From: Nereocystis luetkeana
Lineage: Eukaryota; Sar; Phaeophyceae; Laminariales; Laminariaceae
Reading direction: 5' to 3'
DNA: 64,000 nt
Assembly (NCBI GenBank): GCA_031213475.1
Contig: JARUPZ010000013.1
Span: 2,503,231-2,567,230, forward strand
Below the pieces are notes generated by a model. That model was not told the DNA's origin. It made no database searches and saw only the letters and a list, made by a program, of their open reading frames with translations. Position numbers and translations under genes: made by a program. Positions within the stretch are counted from its first letter, which is position 1, and each line of letters begins with the position of its first letter. Positions 10,625 to 21,205 of the stretch are shown one piece after another.

Positions 10625-11461
10625 TCACATTGGCACATAGATGCGTGGGGTAAGGGGGGTGGGTGGTGGTAGGCTGTTCCCGGGTGGGGGTGGGGGTGGT
10701 CGTTGGACCAGGAGGGTGGTTTCGTCGTCCGTACGGTGCAGCTTGCTTTTGGAGGTAAGGGTGAGGACGTCCGGAAGTTGTGGGCGCCCGGCCGAGGGGA
10801 TGAAATCCAGGAGGTCGTTCGGCGGGGGGGCAGGGGAGTCCAACGACAGGAAGCGTATGGTGGCGCAGCACAGGGGCTCTGTTCGTTGTTCTCGCGCCCA
10901 GTCTCTGAAGGTGTAGTGCTCGACGCGGGCGAGGAGGTGGGGGTCGTCATCGGGTTCGACGATGGGCTCCGGGAGGGGCAGCGACGGTGGTGTTGGTGCC
11001 GGCGGAGAAGGCGTTGTTGGAGGGGTCGGGGTTGGGTTTGCGGGCGCAAACGGGTCGGGTGGCGCGGGAGCTGTGGCTGAAGGCGCCGTAGGAGGAGGAG
11101 GTCTTGGCTGGACCCCGGCCGGGGGCGTGGGCGCACTGTGGGTGGGTGTAGATCGTCTGCGTACGACGGGTTGTGGTCGACGGCCGAAGCAATAGTCGGC
11201 TGTGGGTCGAGGGGTTCCCGCGGCAGCGGCAATGCGATGGCGGGTCCGAGAAGATATCAGGCCTGAGACGGCTGGTTCCGTGCCGCCAGTGGTGGACGGC
11301 GGAGAGATGACGGACGGCCTGGAAGCCGAGCCTGGAGGAGCTCGGCTGTTCACGGCGGCGTTCTCGGGGCCAACAAGCAGTCCGGCGGTGGAGTCAGGGG
11401 TCGCAATAGGCCCGACGTGTCGACGTGCCCGAGTGGTTAAGGGAATGGATTGGAAACCCAT
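10625..11461 (-). pseudogene. Pro-rich leader frame fused to the integrase N-terminal region
   Basis: 278 codons. The ATG lies inside the antisense of the tRNA-Ser sequence, so its first dozen residues are translated from tRNA complement. Next comes a long Pro/Thr/Ala-rich, low-complexity stretch (about residues 85-165), then a segment (about 175-278, including FRDWAREQR and TSKSKLHRTDDE) that resembles the linker just ahead of integrase in gypsy polyproteins. It ends at TGA immediately before the integrase ATG in the same frame. There is no Gag zinc knuckle, aspartic protease or YxDD motif. Protease, RT and RNase H appear to have been deleted. Whether the Pro-rich part is Gag-derived is unknown. 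Confidence 0.55.
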
Positions 11462-11502
11462 TGTGATTTCACGCGCAGGCTCGAGTCCTGCCGTCGACGC
11501 CA
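11419..11502 (+). tRNA. Full-length tRNA-Ser(GGA) sequence with CCA, at the element's primer-binding site
   Basis: A complete class II cloverleaf. Acceptor GTCGACG pairs perfectly with CGTCGAC over seven pairs. The D stem is CCC/GGG. The anticodon stem is ATGGA/CCCAT with one A-C mismatch next to the loop TTGGAAA, giving anticodon GGA (codon UCC). The long variable arm is GTGA/TCAC. The T stem GCAGG/CCTGC is perfect, with loop CTCGAGT (C where T54 is usual). The 3' end reads discriminator G then CCA at 11500-11502. Eukaryotic nuclear tRNA genes do not encode CCA, so this was copied from mature tRNA. It lies two bases inside the 5' LTR on the element's complementary strand, exactly where the primer-binding site belongs. 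I read it as a primer-binding site extended over the whole tRNA, not an ordinary tRNA gene. Box A and box B each carry about one deviation, so transcription is possible but unproven. Confidence 0.8.
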
Positions 11503-11504
11503 GA

Positions 11505-11994
11505 TGTGAAGATATGGCCGAGGTAAGGGTAAGGGTAAGGGACGCAGGTATATCTGGCAGCTGGGAAGCAGTGCTTCGCTTCTTCTGATATATATCTTCT
11601 TTATTGATGACTAGAGCTGAGGAGGTGCTCTAGTAGAGAAGTGAGAGGTAGGGGGGTGGGACTCGACGCTCAGATATACTCGTCCCACCCCACGCTACAA
11701 GCTCTCCTAAATTCCTCTTATCTAACGTACTCCTAAATAACTTCCTATGGCTACCGAACGGTCTTCTGCTAATATACGAACTTCTCACATTACGATCCTA
11801 TCTGCGTTAAGGAACATTACTCTTGTCTAACGGCCTATCCGCCTTAGAGAACATTCCTAAAAGACGGTTACTCTCAACTACCGGAATATCCACCGGGTTA
11901 ATCCATTCTTTGGATTATTCTCGTATTCCTCAGGCTACGAATCTGCCGACTATATTATCTGTATCTATAGCCCATGAGCACTCCACTCATATCA
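11505..11994 (-). repeat. 5' LTR of the gypsy element
   Basis: 490 bp, TG...CA bounded, about 97-98% identical by eye to 6761-7251. The minus-strand 3' edge is followed by a TC spacer and then TGG, the start of the tRNA-complementary primer-binding site. Confidence 0.9.
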
Positions 11995-13363
11995 AATATA
12001 TCAGGTGGATCCAATGTTTAAGGGGCGAGAGCTTGCCGGCGGCGTCCTACGATCTTCTCTCAAATCCGAAAAAACTTTTATTGGCTATTCGAGACGGATC
12101 GAGAATTGTTATCATCTGGTTTTGTGCACACCAGCGGCCAAACTGTTTTTTTATCACACGCCCGGCCTGCACCTGTATGTTGTCGTTTAAGTGTTATAAA
12201 TCGCGTCTAGCTATCACGATTTTAATCGCAATTTGCGGTGATGGTGTTGATCGCAAAACTCGACCCGTTATGACGATTGATCAAGAAAGCCTCGGCTACA
12301 TCCCCACCGTACAGACATCCAGCAAGCCTGCTGGCTGCTAGGCGACAGTCTCAGCCCTTGCGTGGACCACACCACCGACTGTGTATTCGTGTTCGTAGCA
12401 CTGGTGCGGTAATTGTGTCTGGTGGTTGGATTGTTGTGACGCGTGAAAGGGTGGTCGTGGTCGTCGGTGACGAAGGCACGTTGAATACAGAGTAACAAGT
12501 ACAACAATCATCTCAAGAGGCCAACATCGCTCGGGGATCACGGAGGACCCATGGGAGCCCGTTGTGTAGATACGCAACGACTTTGGTTGTGGGATCGTGG
12601 CTGGACGTGGGTCTCAGACACCCAAATCATCATCGGTTTCGTTGCTTCCGCGCAATGCATTCTTGTGCTTGCATCTACAATTAATTAGGGTATATATACG
12701 TTTGACACAAGCAATGACTCATGGTTGAAACTTGCGCTGCGCCGCGGCGGCGGGTGCCGGACACTCTCTCTATCACTGCTATCTGCTATATATAAGTCGG
12801 GTTCCTCTTGAAATGCACCGCTTTGTGCCCGAATCGCCATTATTCGCGATACGAATATGTGCCACTATTTTTCATCGACGACTAATCGCGACAAAAAAAC
12901 GAAGTATGCGATCAGTCACATTAATCGTGGGGCACCTTTCTTGGCGCGGTTTACAACAGTGGGTTGTATACACCTAATACCGGCGTCCTTCCGTTCGCGA
13001 TTGCCTTTTCGCCACGCCTCCATCTCTCTGGGGAGGATGTGGTGGTAGCTTGTTATATTTTTCATTTTCCAAGGACGCTCATACTCTGCCTTTTATCCTC
13101 TCCCCCCACCCCCGTCTCGTTGTAGGGATGCGAGGGTGGTCATACCTGGTATTACTTGAGCCATCTATGGCATGAGTGCCCCCCCTCCCTCCCCCGCTCG
13201 CCGAGGGTGGAAGGCGCCGTAGCTTCGGTGTGCACAGACAGCAGCGTCGAGGCTCGCCCCGTGCTTACCGATATCTCTCTGACGCTTTGAAAGCTAAGGC
13301 AAGTATTACTGGTGCATTACACACACAGTACTGCTGTAGTATGATACCTGTCAAAGATTAGTA
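11995..13363. other. Unassigned interval
   Basis: Unique-looking DNA to the right of the LTR element. A 172-codon frame that starts in the LTR (11823-12341, +) is a read-through artefact. Nothing else recognised; 'tacctggta' occurs at 13145. Confidence 0.4.
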
Positions 13364-15135
13364 AACCTAACGGCCTGGAGAGGATGATGACGGTGATCGT
13401 GACTGCATGTGCCGCTTTCGGCTTGACGGTCTCGGAGGCCTAGACGGAGACAATGTCTTTGCAAACGAATGATGGGGGGAACGTGCCGTTCACCGTCACC
13501 GCAGCCGGCGAAGTGTACAAACAAACGACCGAGGTTGTGTATTTGGACGGGGCTATCCGCGCAGATTGGACGAGCAGAAGTGTCGAGGTAACGCGTCGAC
13601 TCCAGAGAGCATGGGCCTGCTTCGGGCGGTTTTAGATTGAAATCTATGACCGCCCGGGTGGGCGCCTACGCCTGAAGGTGCGAATGCTGAGAGACGAGGT
13701 GATCGAAACGTTGCTCTACGGTTGCGTTACTTGGAGCCCGAGAAAGACTGATTAGGGTAGGCTACGGGAGGCCCACTACAAGATGCTCCTCCGATGCATC
13801 GGCTGGCGAAAACGAAAGCGCGAAGACCACATTCTATCCTATGCTACCGCGCTTCTCAGGACAAACTCTGAGATCGTTGAGATGACGGTCCGCAGACGTA
13901 GGCTATAGTTTGCGGGCGTTGTGACACGCATAGGAGAGGAGCGTCTGCCGAAGAGGGCGATGTTTGGGGAGATGTTTGGGGGTAACGCTTCTCCAGAGGA
14001 CAGGAGTGGGAGTGGATGAGGTACCTTGAGGAGGACCGCAAGGCGTTTGGCGTCAAGCTCGAAGGGTGGCGCGAGGCAGCACAGAAAGCCGGCAGGTGGT
14101 TCCGACGGGTCGAGGAAGGGGGGGGAGGTTTTCATGCGGAACTGGCGTGAGGATGAGAAGGAGGCATCATCAGAACGACACAGGAAGGCTGCAACCACGA
14201 CAACAACCGTTGACGCCAACGCACGTGCGCCGAATGGCAGGGAAGAGGGGGGGGGGCGAAAGGGGGACGAGCGAGAAGGAGGGGAGGAGGGGGGGGGGGG
14301 AGGGGGAGGCGTTCTGCCCAACAGAGTGAGGCCTGGGTGTGGCCATCATTCGTCATGATGCTTTCCCTTGTTTGGAACCAAAGTAACTAGCATGGTGCCA
14401 CCCGGGCAACTTTACGTGTCTGTAGGCACCAGTTCCTCCCGTTCGTATTATCTTTCCCCCCCGCCCTTCTTTTGTCCCTTCTTTTCATCTCTCCTTCTTT
14501 TTCGTTAGTACTTCTTCGTGTCTCTGTTTGTATTTCTTCCGTTTTGCTTTTTTAGTTTTTTTTTTCGCTGTCTGCTTTTTTCGTTTTCTGCTTCGCTTCG
14601 TCTTCCTCTTTGTTTTTCGTTCGCTAGTCTCTTTTTAGCTCCCCTGGTGTTCTTAGTGGCGGATTACGTATGTTTGTCTTTTTGGTATTATCTCTGTTCT
14701 ACACTCCTCGCGTAGCGTGTGAGCCTGCAATCTGCGAAAAATTGCGCATCTTCTTCTTGTGTGTTTCCCTTCTTGATTTCTTGCTTTCCATTGCTTCCTT
14801 GCCTGACTTGAACTTTGTTTTATTTTGCTTCCCTTTAGGACTATTAATAGTGATTTTTCGATTTTGGTTTCGATTTGTCGACGTCGAGTTGTTGTTGTCA
14901 TCCTGTCTATTTTTTCTGGCTAGGATGTGGTATTTTCGTTTTTTGTGGCAACCTGTACAGCGTTCCGCAAGTATCAGATACGTACGTGCCCGGACGTCAA
15001 TTTTTTATGTTTTGTTTGAGGTGTAGATGTGCATCAGTTATCATGTGTACTATTATTTGCTTATTTTATTTTTACCGAGGTGTTTTTTCCACTCCGGAGT
15101 TATTGGAGACTGTCCTGCGACCACGGACTGCAAAG
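13364..15135 (+). mobile_element. LINE copy A, 5'-truncated
   Basis: A 5'-truncated LINE that starts just downstream of the point equivalent to the polymerase YADD motif of copy B and then parallels 27222-28953 closely. The coding remnant runs from 13364 to about 14350 in broken frames and includes the 'LLYGCVTWSPRK' type block and the 'GWREAAQKAGRWFRR' block. A pyrimidine-rich 3' UTR follows, ending in the family motif 'ggagactgtcctgcgaccac'. The tail opens directly into a (TTG)n run at 15136. No intact frame remains. Confidence 0.8.
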
Positions 15136-15231
<96 letters not shown>

Positions 15232-15240
15232 GTTGTTGTT
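15136..15240 (+). repeat. (TTG)n microsatellite at the LINE tail
   Basis: About 35 nearly perfect TTG units that begin exactly where the LINE 3' motif ends. Long Leu/Val/Cys/Asn frames here come from the repeat. Confidence 0.95.
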
Positions 15241-16077
15241 GTCACATTATGAACTCTCTGATGACGAAGGATTCCGTGGTCACACATTGTATGGTGTGGC
15301 GATGAGTTAATGTGAGAACAACAACACCATCATCATCAGATAAGTGTCAAATTCATCATTCTTGGCTGCACGTATACGAACGAAGCAGCTGATACTTGTT
15401 TAGTTTTGTATGAGGGAAACACATCAAAATCTAGCGTATGCACATATAGCAGTATTGACCATATAAACTATCCGGAGATTGATGATGTGATACATACCTT
15501 CCGTTCCCCTCGCTGCCTCGGCAAGGAATGCTGCGAGGCATGCCCTATCAGCCTAATAGCGAGTGGGCTAGGTCTTTCTGGCGGGTGTAAGGCCGGACTC
15601 ACCCTCAAAGAGTGATACCTTCTTGCTGCTGCCTGTGGCCGCGAGGCTCAGGCGGCAGTAGAGTTGGGTCGTACGTGGTGCGTCAGGCACGGAGACCTAC
15701 GATTCGCGCGTCTTTTTTAGGCAGCTGCGGCAGAGCAGCAATGCTCAATCGGGGTGTCCGTGCGCGGAGGCAGGCGCCACCACAGGCCACACTACGGCAC
15801 AGTCTATTGCGCCGGTAGGAGGCTGGATTCGACGACGAGGGAGGAGGGAGACTGAGCGTCGACGTGCGGGGAAGAGACGGATTGACCTCCCCCTGCGCGA
15901 GAATTTTTATTTTTCAGATCAGAACCGCAAGTGCGAGGAGCATTTTGTTTTTCAGGATGACGGAGAAAGGGGATCGACTGGAAGGGAATGGCAACGAGTG
16001 CACGCGCGAAGGAGCGGGTGGATTGGGCCAAGGCGATGAGGCGGCCATGAAGAGCGGCAGGAAGGCGGTGCGCGGAG
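15241..16077. other. LINE tail fragment, then an unassigned stretch
   Basis: 15245-15330 resembles the second LINE family's 3' end ('gaactctctgatgacgaagga', 'gagttaatgtgagaacaac'). A Cys-containing 69-codon frame at 15406-15615 (+) has no clear family. Beyond it, broken Arg-rich frames lead into the LINE-2 3' region and may be its decayed coding end. Confidence 0.4.
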
Positions 16078-16750
16078 ACCCATGATCTGCGCGCACACTA
16101 TCATCACGAGAGAAGCAGTCATAATTTGTTTTTTCCTGGTATTGTTTTTCACGAGGCAGAATAGTATCTACCGGTACTTGCTATAAACGTCGTCACTGGT
16201 TTTTGTAGTTTAACGAGTTGTATACCCTTCATGGGGAATAACCTACGCAATTATCAAGGACGTGGTATCATAACTGTGCTGCACCTTTTTGTGTCAGACA
16301 GTCCAGGAAGAGATGGCGATCGTTGATATTCGTGTGGTAGTAAAGTTCGATTGCTCCCTTTTTCACTGCATATCCGCGAGTCTTCACTCTGACAGCACTC
16401 CAGATAGCTGGCAGGTGTGCTCCTCTTTCGTATTCACGACTACCGTGCGTTTCGTACGGTGCAGGCAGCACTTCAGACAGCATCCGCTGTAGTCAGCAGA
16501 CACGAGTTGGTTAGTGGTGGGAACGGTACTCTATGTTATAGTTGAGAGGATATACCCGCGGCTATGTTAGTTCAGTTTGCACATTGGGTTTAGCTCGTGT
16601 GCGCTTTCTTCGTCTCGTGTATTTTGAGGCAGCCGAATTTTCGATTTTTTTTGTTTTTCGGATCTTCCTAGGGCTCCAGCTCCTTTGTGTGACCACGGAC
16701 TCCTTCATCAGAGAGTTAATGTGAGAACAACAACAACAACAACAACGTAC
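16078..16750 (+). mobile_element. LINE-2 family 3' end
   Basis: About 670 bp that parallel 32903-33625 block by block: 'gcgcgcacac' then 'agaagcagtcat', 'gttgtatacccttcatg', 'gattgctccctttttcactgcat', 'tcgtacggtg.aggcagcac', 'agttcagtttgcac', 'ttttcggatc', and finally 'gttaatgtgagaacaacaac'. This is a 3' untranslated region with an AAC tail. No coding part is recognised. Confidence 0.7.
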
Positions 16751-17393
16751 GATATGAACCAACCCCGTAATCCACAGCTAGTCGTATACTGCTGTATATA
16801 CATTCGTTTGCTGGGCCTGCTGAATCATAATTCATACGTAATGGGAAGAGGTGTGCTACTGCTGTGCCGAGTTCCGACCGTACTTGTGCCGGAACACCGC
16901 CGCAATACAGGCAGTGTTTGTAAGAATGTCGTAATTTCCCTAAAACTTGTTATATAGAGACAGACCCGGAATTCGGACGTCATAATCCGTAATTCGATGA
17001 TGACGTGGTGGTCAACATTGTCCCCCCATGGCATCCTATAATACGAAATACGTCCGTCCGTAAATACTACTACCAGGTATTGTGCATGGAATACGGGAGT
17101 ATAGTTCAGGGCATCTACCGACAGGCCTCCCATGTAACGGGAAACGTGCGTAGCTCAGAATGATATGGGGGCTCCGAGAATGCCCCATCATGAAGCAGTA
17201 TTCATTCGTCGGGCCCAGATTCCTGATTTATAGTCCTACAGCAACTGCACGTGAGGGGGTGTACTTGAGTACTTATTTTTGCCAATTAATTCCTCGAGTT
17301 TGTGCATCCTGACCGCGCCAGATACATATCGAAACTGGTACATGCATACGCGCCGGCTTGTGCCGGAGCGGCTGAGGCTCCCAATCGATTGCT
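16751..17393. other. Unassigned interval
   Basis: No gene or repeat recognised; one 'taccaggta' motif near 17068. Confidence 0.4.
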
Positions 17394-19160
17394 TTAATAC
17401 GCACATGAAGCGCGTAAAGCCGCTCGTGGGCGTATTCTGTACTCACACGCCGGCCTTGGATAGAGCTGTCCCCCCTTGAAGGCCGGCCCAGCCTTGCACG
17501 AAGGCTGTCCGCTGCCCTCGGGCCCGTTGGGTCTTTTCTCGTTCACGCACACCCTCGCTCTGGCCGCCTGAAGTTTGGGGCTCCTGCCCCGAAACGTCAA
17601 CGTGCCCCACCAGGCCTGACGCAGCGCCTTCATTCACCCGCGCCACGAGTCGGGAAAGGATGGGCGCCTTTATGGGTGTCCTTGTACCGCAGATGGATGC
17701 GAAGAGAGGGTGCCGCCCGCCCTGTATCGTGAGCCCACGTATATTTCCTTCTTCAGGTCAAAATTCATTGCGGGCAACTGGCGCAATGGCGTCAGGTGTG
17801 CGGCAGGGTTGCTTAAGGGACGTTGCAAGTTGGCTCCCTTCTCCGGCTGGACGTACTCCGACTCCACTCGGAAGGTGAAAACTTTGCTCTTGCACTGCGT
17901 CAGGATCTCTCCCCTCCCCCTCACTCCGTAACGTCGCCATGAACAGGATGAGTTGTTTATCGGCTTGCCTCACAAGCGGCTTCTCTCCTGTTGACACGGG
18001 AGGGAAGAAATGTCGGATTGGAAATGAGGCACTGCCCGTACGTGCTTGGTAATGGCTCCTGCAATACCCTCCACCGCCAGGTGCCGGGGGCTGCGTGCTA
18101 TCACCCCGGACATGTTGAAGCTTGCACGCACAATACGAAGATCACATCTTCTTCCCCCCTTCTTCCCCCATTAAACATGGGTTGCCTGCTTGGCGTTGGC
18201 CTTGATTCCGGCGGTGATGGCCTGTTGGTTGGCTTATTCAGATCCTTTTATCGGCAGTCTTGTAACCGCCGTGGCAGTTCTTGGTGGCATTGCGTCCCCC
18301 GCGATTACACGACCGGTGCGTTGGCAGGCTACTGATACAGCAGCCTACCCCTCTCGGACTGAGTCCCGAGCCTAGACTGGACTAACGTCTCGCTGACTTG
18401 AGTTCGATGGAAAAATATTAAAGAGTTGCTGCCCCACGAGCTCGTTCCTTGTCGATGGCCACCGAATGACCGATTACCCCGATGTATGACGAGCGACGTG
18501 CTCATTAAGGAGGAACCCAGCGCTTTGCGAGCCATAGGTTTGCGCAGACAGGTGAACACTGACCAATTGACACATCGGTTGACATGAGACACGGGTTTCG
18601 CTTGGTTCTCGTTTGGTTCGAGGTGGTACTTGGTAAACATCAGGTAGATGCCCCCTTCCTAAGAGCTCGGTGCTGGTTTGCTTTCGGCTATCTCCGTGTT
18701 TCGGTTTCTTCACGAGCATTTAATTTAGATGGTGTTCCGACGTCGGGAGCCCATCGGCTCACCTCCATCTTCTGGCGAGGAGCTTGTACAGCTCGGCCCT
18801 CTGGCCATGACAGTCACACACATCAAAGTGATACCACAGGCGTTCATCACGCTGCAGCTTTTCCTGCTGAGGGTGGCGAAGTGGCAGAAGCTGCGGCGGC
18901 TGCTGTGGCCGGTGATGACCTTAGATATTCTCCGAGCTGGACAAGTGTACCGTCACTGTGGGGTTTCCCGCCAGCAGCTGCTGAGCACGTCCGTGACCCC
19001 TGTTGGCGGCGGGTCTAAGAGTGAGGCAGTCGGCGCACCAGGGTCGATGCTCGTAGCGGCATCTTCGCCATTTCCTCCCTCGACTGGGTCCACTCGGGCA
19101 ATATCAGCTAGCATCGTTGTGAGTATTGGACATACCGCGGGAGCTGGGGGTTAACCTATA
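17394..19160 (-). other. Degenerate coding-like DNA, unidentified
   Basis: GC-rich DNA with several overlapping 65-100-codon frames on the minus strand (17997-17758, 17924-17670, 17646-17443 and 17633-17394) and a 141-144-codon pair on the plus strand (18584-19154). Codon-like texture and multiple frame changes suggest a decayed element polyprotein. I recognise no motif of reverse transcriptase, integrase, recombinase or transposase, so I assign no function. Confidence 0.3.
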
Positions 19161-19254
19161 CCGTCCTTTTCGGACCAATGTGGGCGAATTAGATCATTGC
19201 TTTTGTTTCTCGCGTCACCAAAGCAGCATTGAGCGCGACGTCATTGGCCTCCCC

Positions 19255-20380
19255 ATTGACTCAACATGAAAGCCCCACCGAAGCGCCTTGGAACCACCAC
19301 GGAAACAACACGCGCCCCCATGTAACCACGGTTTCCCCAAAACAATACAACGGCAGATCCATCGCATGGCCATGGACTCACCATGGAAGCATCATGGGGA
19401 CACACAGATGCATCACGGTAGCAGCCATGGCGGGAAAACGACGTACGCGCCATGGGAATACAATGAAAGCACAACGGAAGCAGCAAGGGGACAGCATGGG
19501 CACAAACGGAAGCACCACGTAGGCACCAGAAAGGCACCATGGAAACACCACGGAAGCACTATTGACCCCAGTGGAAGCACCGCGGCAGCATAACGGACCA
19601 CGGAAGCACCATGGACGCACTATGTATCCTTGACCTCGCCACGACGGACGCACCAAAAGCACCCAGCACCGACTACGGAGGCACGACATAAACACCACGG
19701 AGTCACTATGAACCAAACAAGGAGGCACCATGCACCCATCACGAGAAACCACCATGGGGATACCATGAACCCACCTCGAAAGAACCATGTACGAACCATG
19801 GGGACACCACGGAAGAGCCATGAACCCATCACAGACCCACCACGGCAGCACCACAGACCCACCACGGGATCACAACGAAAGCACCACGAGGATAAACCAT
19901 TGACCCACCACGATTTTTTTAATGGAGCCCCACAGAAGCATCACGGACTCACCATGAACCACTGGGTAATCACGGCTTCTTACACTACACGTCACATACC
20001 TGATGTGTTCTGCAACCAAAGTGACGCTTTGCCGGCGGGAGCACCAAGGACCCACCACGGAAACACTATGGACGCATCCCGGACACACCACGGAGACACC
20101 ATGAGCCCACCACGGGATCACCATGAAGGCACCATTGAACCCCTACGCAGGCACGACGGAGCCCCCCCGGAAGCACCATGCTGACCATCGACCCAGCAAG
20201 GGAGCACCATGGACCTACCACGTGAGCCCCGTGGTGCTATCACAGGGACGCCTCGGAAGAACCATATGGAGGCACCGTGGACCCGCCATCCAAGCACCAT
20301 GGATCCACCACGGAAAAACTATGAAAACACCGTGGACCCACGATTGAAGAACTATGGAAACACCACGAACCCATGTCGTT
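19255..20380 (+). repeat. Degenerate minisatellite, left arm
   Basis: About 1.1 kb of degenerate 12-15-bp units built from CACCATGGA, AGCACCACGGA and ACCCACCACGG. Frames on the plus strand read His/Thr/Pro/Arg-rich peptides because the period keeps close to a multiple of three. I see no start context or domain to support a gene. Confidence 0.85.
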
Positions 20381-21205
20381 TCCGTGGTAATGATATTATG
20401 TTCCCGTGGTGCCTCCTTGATTCCTGCATGTACCCCCTTGGCGCTTCCGTGGTAGAACCATGGTGCTTCCTTCGTGCCCCCTTAATGCCTCGATGTGTCT
20501 TCCGAGTTCCAGCTGCGGGTCAGTGGTGGTGATCTCGAGGTGGGTCTGTGGTGAATACCTGGTCATGCCGTGGTGGGTCCATGGTGCCTCCACATGGTGT
20601 TCCCGTGGTGGGTTCATGATTCCTTTGTGGTGGATCCGTGGTGCTCCCGTGGCGTTTGGTGATGTGTTTCATGGTGCTTTCGTGGTGGGTTCCGGGTGGG
20701 TCCGTGTTTGCTTGCGTGGTATCCCCAGGATGGGTGCCGGATACTTCCATAGTGCTTCCGTGATGCCTCCAGGGTGCCTGCATGATACCTCCGTGTGTCT
20801 CCCAGGTGTCCCCATCGTCCACCCCCTGTGGGTCTATGGTGCTTCCGTGGTGGGTTCTCAGGATCTCTATGGTGCCTGCATGGTGCTGCTGCCGTGATGA
20901 CCCCGTGGCGCCTCCATGGTGCTGCTGCCGTCATGCTTCCGCCGTGGATCCATGGTGCCACCGTAGTGGGTCTATGGTGTTCCCGTGATCGGCAATATGG
21001 CGCCCCACGGACGCGCCTTGGGGGCGAGGTAAAAACACGACGAAACCCCATGGAACCACGGCTTGCCCATGAAAGCACATAGTAGGTCCCCGGAAGCTTC
21101 CGTGGTGGATCCGTGGTGGGTCCGTAGTGCCTGCATGGTCCGGGTGGGTCCTCCGTGCTCTCGTCGTGTCTTCGTAGCGCTTCCATGGTGCTGATGCCGT
21201 GATAC
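20381..21205 (-). repeat. Degenerate minisatellite, right arm in inverted polarity
   Basis: The same units as 19255-20380 but reverse-complemented (TCCGTGGTG, CCATGGTGC, GTGGGTCC). The switch is abrupt near 20380, where '...accacgaacccatgtcg' is followed by 'tttccgtggtaatg'. A short return to plus polarity occurs at about 21000-21080. The minus strand of this arm encodes the same His/Pro-rich texture as the plus strand of the left arm. Confidence 0.85.

Larger units (their letters stand above)
6761..11994 (-). mobile_element. Ty3/gypsy chromovirus, RT-less, with both LTRs
   Basis: A 5.2 kb LTR retrotransposon on the minus strand. LTRs at 6761-7251 and 11505-11994 both begin TG and end CA. 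ATATA flanks the left end (6756-6760) and recurs at 11996-12000, one base beyond the right LTR, so a 5-bp target duplication is likely. In element order: 5' LTR, 2-base spacer, a primer-binding site extended to a complete tRNA-Ser complement, a Pro-rich leader frame, integrase (HHCC and DD35E), a chromodomain-like segment, a conserved C-terminal domain, about 1.4 kb of 3' non-coding DNA, a G-rich polypurine-like tract just before the 3' LTR, and the 3' LTR. Gag, protease, reverse transcriptase and RNase H are absent. Two in-frame stops and one frameshift break what remains. The LTRs differ at only about a dozen sites by eye, so insertion was fairly recent and must have relied on proteins in trans. 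Confidence 0.9.

Noticed and set aside
11419..11502. Ordinary nuclear tRNA-Ser gene
   Set aside because: CCA is encoded and the position is exactly the primer-binding site between LTR and internal region; kept as a tRNA-derived sequence within the element.
11823..12341. 172-codon frame starting in the LTR
   Set aside because: Begins in LTR sequence identical to the other LTR and runs into unrelated flank; not a gene.
15027..15310. Poly-Val, poly-Cys and poly-Asn frames
   Set aside because: Translations of the (TTG)n run.
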